Source: DATAVB01 sp040414495 (lineage in GTDB: Bacteria > Actinomycetota > Actinomycetes > Mycobacteriales > QHCD01). From it: a stretch of 64,000 nt of DNA. Below are positions 61,926 to 64,000 of the stretch, piece after piece; the first letter of the stretch is position 1, and each line of letters opens with the position of its first letter. The stretch is from assembly GCA_040414495.1 (NCBI GenBank), contig JBEDUI010000285.1, forward strand, positions 1 to 64,000, given 5' to 3'. The notes below the pieces were generated by a model. That model saw only the letters and a program-made list of their open reading frames with translations, was not told where the DNA came from and made no database searches. The position numbers were made by a program, and so were the translations under genes.

Positions 61926-64000
61926 CTATTGGGCCGGGAGCTGTTCCAGCAGGTTGGTCTGACGTACCGGCCCCGCCGGGTCGGTCGGCACCAGCAGCGT
62001 TTTGATCTCGTGCGGGGCGAAGTCGGCTTCGATCACGCGACCGAGAAACGCCAGGTCCAACCTGAGCCGCGCCGCCCGCCCGGCCGATTCGTAGCCGCGT
62101 AGCACGAAGTAGGTCGGGTCGTCCTCGGACTGCTTGAGCACGGTGACCACGACCGAATCGCTTGCGGCGCTGGCGAAGGACATGCTGGCCGGCAACCGTC
62201 CGGAGTGGAATGACTCGTAGCTCATCGTCGGCGGTTGGGCCAATTCGGCCGCCGCGCGGACAATGCCGGCGCCGCGCCACTGTCCACTGTGGGGGATGAG
62301 CAGGTAGCTGAACGTCTGCCTACCCTGATCCTGATATCCGTAGCGGGCCCGCGGGTCGAGCTGCTGCGGGTCATGCCAGGCGTAGACCGGACTGCGTACC
62401 GCCGTGATACCGATATCCCCGCCGCTGACGTCATAGGCCGATTTCGCGTTGTTGACGATGGCGAGCCCCGCCGCCTTGCCCTCGATGGTGCCGGTGACGT
62501 CGATCCAGGACTGGCCCGGCTCCTCGGCCCCGTCGGTCCCGCGTTCCAGATGACCGTACGGGATTTCGTACGTGGCCACCGGTTGGTCCAAGCCGGTGGG
62601 AAAGCGCAGTTTCAGCAAGGTCAGCTGCTCGTGCCAGTCGATGGTGACGTCCACCCGTAGTTGCCGGGAATCGCGACCCAGCACGAACTCCTCGCACAGC
62701 GTGGATTGGCCGTATTCGCTCTCGACCCGCACGACCGTCCGGACTGGACCATGCTCGATCAGGCGGACCGACCGGCAGCGGAACGATTCGCCGTCGCCGG
62801 CGTACGAAACGACGCGGTGACCCCAGGTGTCGGTGTGGTCGGGCGAAACCACGGTGTGTGGCCGGTGTGCAGCCAGGTCGAGTCCGGTCGCCTTGTCCAG
62901 CAGGCTTTCCAGCCAGCCGGTCGTCGGGTCGAGCACGGCGCGCAGGTGATCGTTCTCCAGCACGAATTCATCGGATTCGGCGGAGTCCGCTGTGGAGGGT
63001 TCGGACGGATCGACCCAGAAGAGCTGATAGCCCAGGGCCGGCACGTCGGCCGGAAACACGAGCCGGCGCTGGCCGGCCCCGGTCGCGAGCGGCTGAATCT
63101 CCTGACACGGCAGGTGATTGCCGGCCGCGTCGCTCACTCGCACGGGCCCGCGGAACAGCCACGATTCACATTCCACATCGGACCGTACCGGCCACGGATG
63201 CGGGTTGAACACGAGAACGGGTTGGCTGCCCTCCCGGAACGGAATATCGATGTCGCGGGCAATGCTCTGCTGGGCCAACGTCGCCACCCGGCGGGCGGTT
63301 GACCGGGCCGCACCTAGGTCGTCCCGAGCGTCCTCATAGGACGCTTCAATCGCCGAACCGGGCAGAATGTCGTGGAATTGGTTGAACAGCACCTGTTTCC
63401 AGGCGGCTTCCAGCTCGTCGGCCGGATAGCGTACGGAGCTGACCAGGGCCGCCACCGTCGCCCATTTCTCGGCTGCTATGAGGGCATGCTCGGCCTCGCG
63501 CATCCAACGCTTCATCGCCGAATTCGCCGCGTAACAACCGGCCGCGTGATGCTGCAGGTCGCCCTTCCACGCCGGAATGTCCGATGTGGAATCCAGCACC
63601 GTCCGGACGTAATCCGGCGGACTGCTGAAGATGAGCGATCCGTACGCACCGTCAGCCGACAACTGCTGAATGCTGGCGATATTCGCTTTGGTCGGTCCGC
63701 CGCCGTGGTCGCCGACGCCGTAGTAGACCATCGCCAGTGATTGATCGGGCGCGAGCGCGGCGTCCAGATGCTCGGCCAGATTGCCGCCGGCGCTTCCGTA
63801 CTGATGCGGAATGCGGCAGGCCAGAACCCGTGACCCATCGGGTGATTCCCACCAGAACGGGTTGCCTGGCAGCTGCATTTCGTGCGGTCCCGGCCGGAGG
63901 AAACAGTACGAGTCGATGCCCTGCTGACGCAGGATCTGCGGCAACGTGGCGCTGTGCCCGAACGGATCGGCGTTCAGACCGGTCGTCGCCGGTCTACCGA
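61926..64000 (-). CDS. GH38 alpha-mannosidase (5' part outside the window)
   Basis: The frame is open to the window edge, with 691 codons visible and the N-terminal part missing. The visible part starts near NADPFGHSATLPQILRQQGI, the GH38 motif that holds the metal-binding and catalytic Asp region, followed by FWWESPDGSRVL and GDHGGGPTKANI. A three-helix bundle and large beta domains (about 300-690) follow. The enzyme releases alpha-linked mannose; cytoplasmic location is likely, but the N-terminus is not seen. Together with the CUT1 transporter it suggests uptake and breakdown of mannose-containing oligosaccharides. Confidence 0.9.
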   Translation of the reverse strand, partial: GRPATTGLNADPFGHSATLPQILRQQGIDSYCFLRPGPHEMQLPGNPFWWESPDGSRVLACRIPHQYGSAGGNLAEHLDAALAPDQSLAMVYYGVGDHGGGPTKANIASIQQLSADGAYGSLIFSSPPDYVRTVLDSTSDIPAWKGDLQHHAAGCYAANSAMKRWMREAEHALIAAEKWATVAALVSSVRYPADELEAAWKQVLFNQFHDILPGSAIEASYEDARDDLGAARSTARRVATLAQQSIARDIDIPFREGSQPVLVFNPHPWPVRSDVECESWLFRGPVRVSDAAGNHLPCQEIQPLATGAGQRRLVFPADVPALGYQLFWVDPSEPSTADSAESDEFVLENDHLRAVLDPTTGWLESLLDKATGLDLAAHRPHTVVSPDHTDTWGHRVVSYAGDGESFRCRSVRLIEHGPVRTVVRVESEYGQSTLCEEFVLGRDSRQLRVDVTIDWHEQLTLLKLRFPTGLDQPVATYEIPYGHLERGTDGAEEPGQSWIDVTGTIEGKAAGLAIVNNAKSAYDVSGGDIGITAVRSPVYAWHDPQQLDPRARYGYQDQGRQTFSYLLIPHSGQWRGAGIVRAAAELAQPPTMSYESFHSGRLPASMSFASAASDSVVVTVLKQSEDDPTYFVLRGYESAGRAARLRLDLAFLGRVIEADFAPHEIKTLLVPTDPAGPVRQTNLLEQLPAQ

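Overview
The window is chromosomal DNA of a high-GC actinomycete. The GC-rich third codon positions, many GTG starts, the infC-rpmI-rplT-TrmH-like-pheST order, the argCJBDFRGH-(DNA glycosylase)-tyrS order and the furA-katG pair all fit Actinomycetota; frequent GTAC-rich words and dispersed GATC hairpins are reminiscent of Micromonosporales-type genomes, but the genus cannot be fixed from this sequence alone. No rRNA, tRNA, CRISPR array, prophage or complete insertion sequence was found.

Region 1 (1-10547) is core metabolism and translation: infC (apparently starting on a rare AUC codon), rpmI, rplT, an rRNA methyltransferase of the SpoU/TrmH class, a class I DAHP synthase preceded by a 21-residue leader peptide containing Tyr-Thr-Trp-Phe and an attenuator-like set of hairpins, pheS-pheT, a GNAT acetyltransferase, a divergent IlvD/Edd dehydratase and an aldo/keto reductase. 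Region 2 (10594-21654) is a complete arginine operon argC-J-B-D-F-R-G-H, running into a 3-methyladenine DNA glycosylase and tyrS and closed by a strong terminator. Region 3 (21800-27203) holds furA-katG, a VOC protein, a zinc-finger plus tyrosine-phosphatase-like protein and a gamma-glutamyltransferase-like protein. Region 4 (27204-28077) is a gene-poor scar with a 193-bp MITE-like element. Region 5 (28078-35564) has an MmyB-type regulator divergent from a luciferase-like oxidoreductase, a Tat-exported phospholipase C-like phosphoesterase and a strongly asymmetric heterodimeric ABC exporter.

Region 6 (35880-45265) is a plant-polysaccharide catabolic island: GH127, a Gfo/Idh/MocA oxidoreductase, an idonate/sorbitol-type dehydrogenase with a gluconate-5-dehydrogenase-like SDR, a PEP-mutase/isocitrate-lyase family enzyme, a GH106-like glycosidase and a secreted GH18 protein. 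Region 7 (45354-53827) has a TetR/DUF2867 divergent pair with a visible operator, an ArsC-like reductase, and the most unusual cassette of the window: an intact HerA/VirB4-like ATPase, a zinc-ribbon protein and a membrane-anchored VirD4/TraG-like protein whose Walker A and Walker B motifs are both lost, followed convergently by a DUF89/ARMT1-like protein. Region 8 (55102-64000) is a second sugar locus: a PhyH dioxygenase, two CUT1 permeases, a lipoprotein solute-binding protein, a phosphoribosyltransferase, an FAD oxidoreductase and a GH38 alpha-mannosidase that runs off the window.

Sequence-level signals not explained by the genes include a family of four dispersed hairpins (TGATCATG-based, with compensatory changes between copies), an over-represented near-palindromic word CCACWGTGG inside genes, several probable leaderless promoters (TAnnnT 6-7 nt before the start codon), a 50-bp tandem repeat upstream of the DUF89 gene, and two DnaA-box-like sites inside the HerA cassette.
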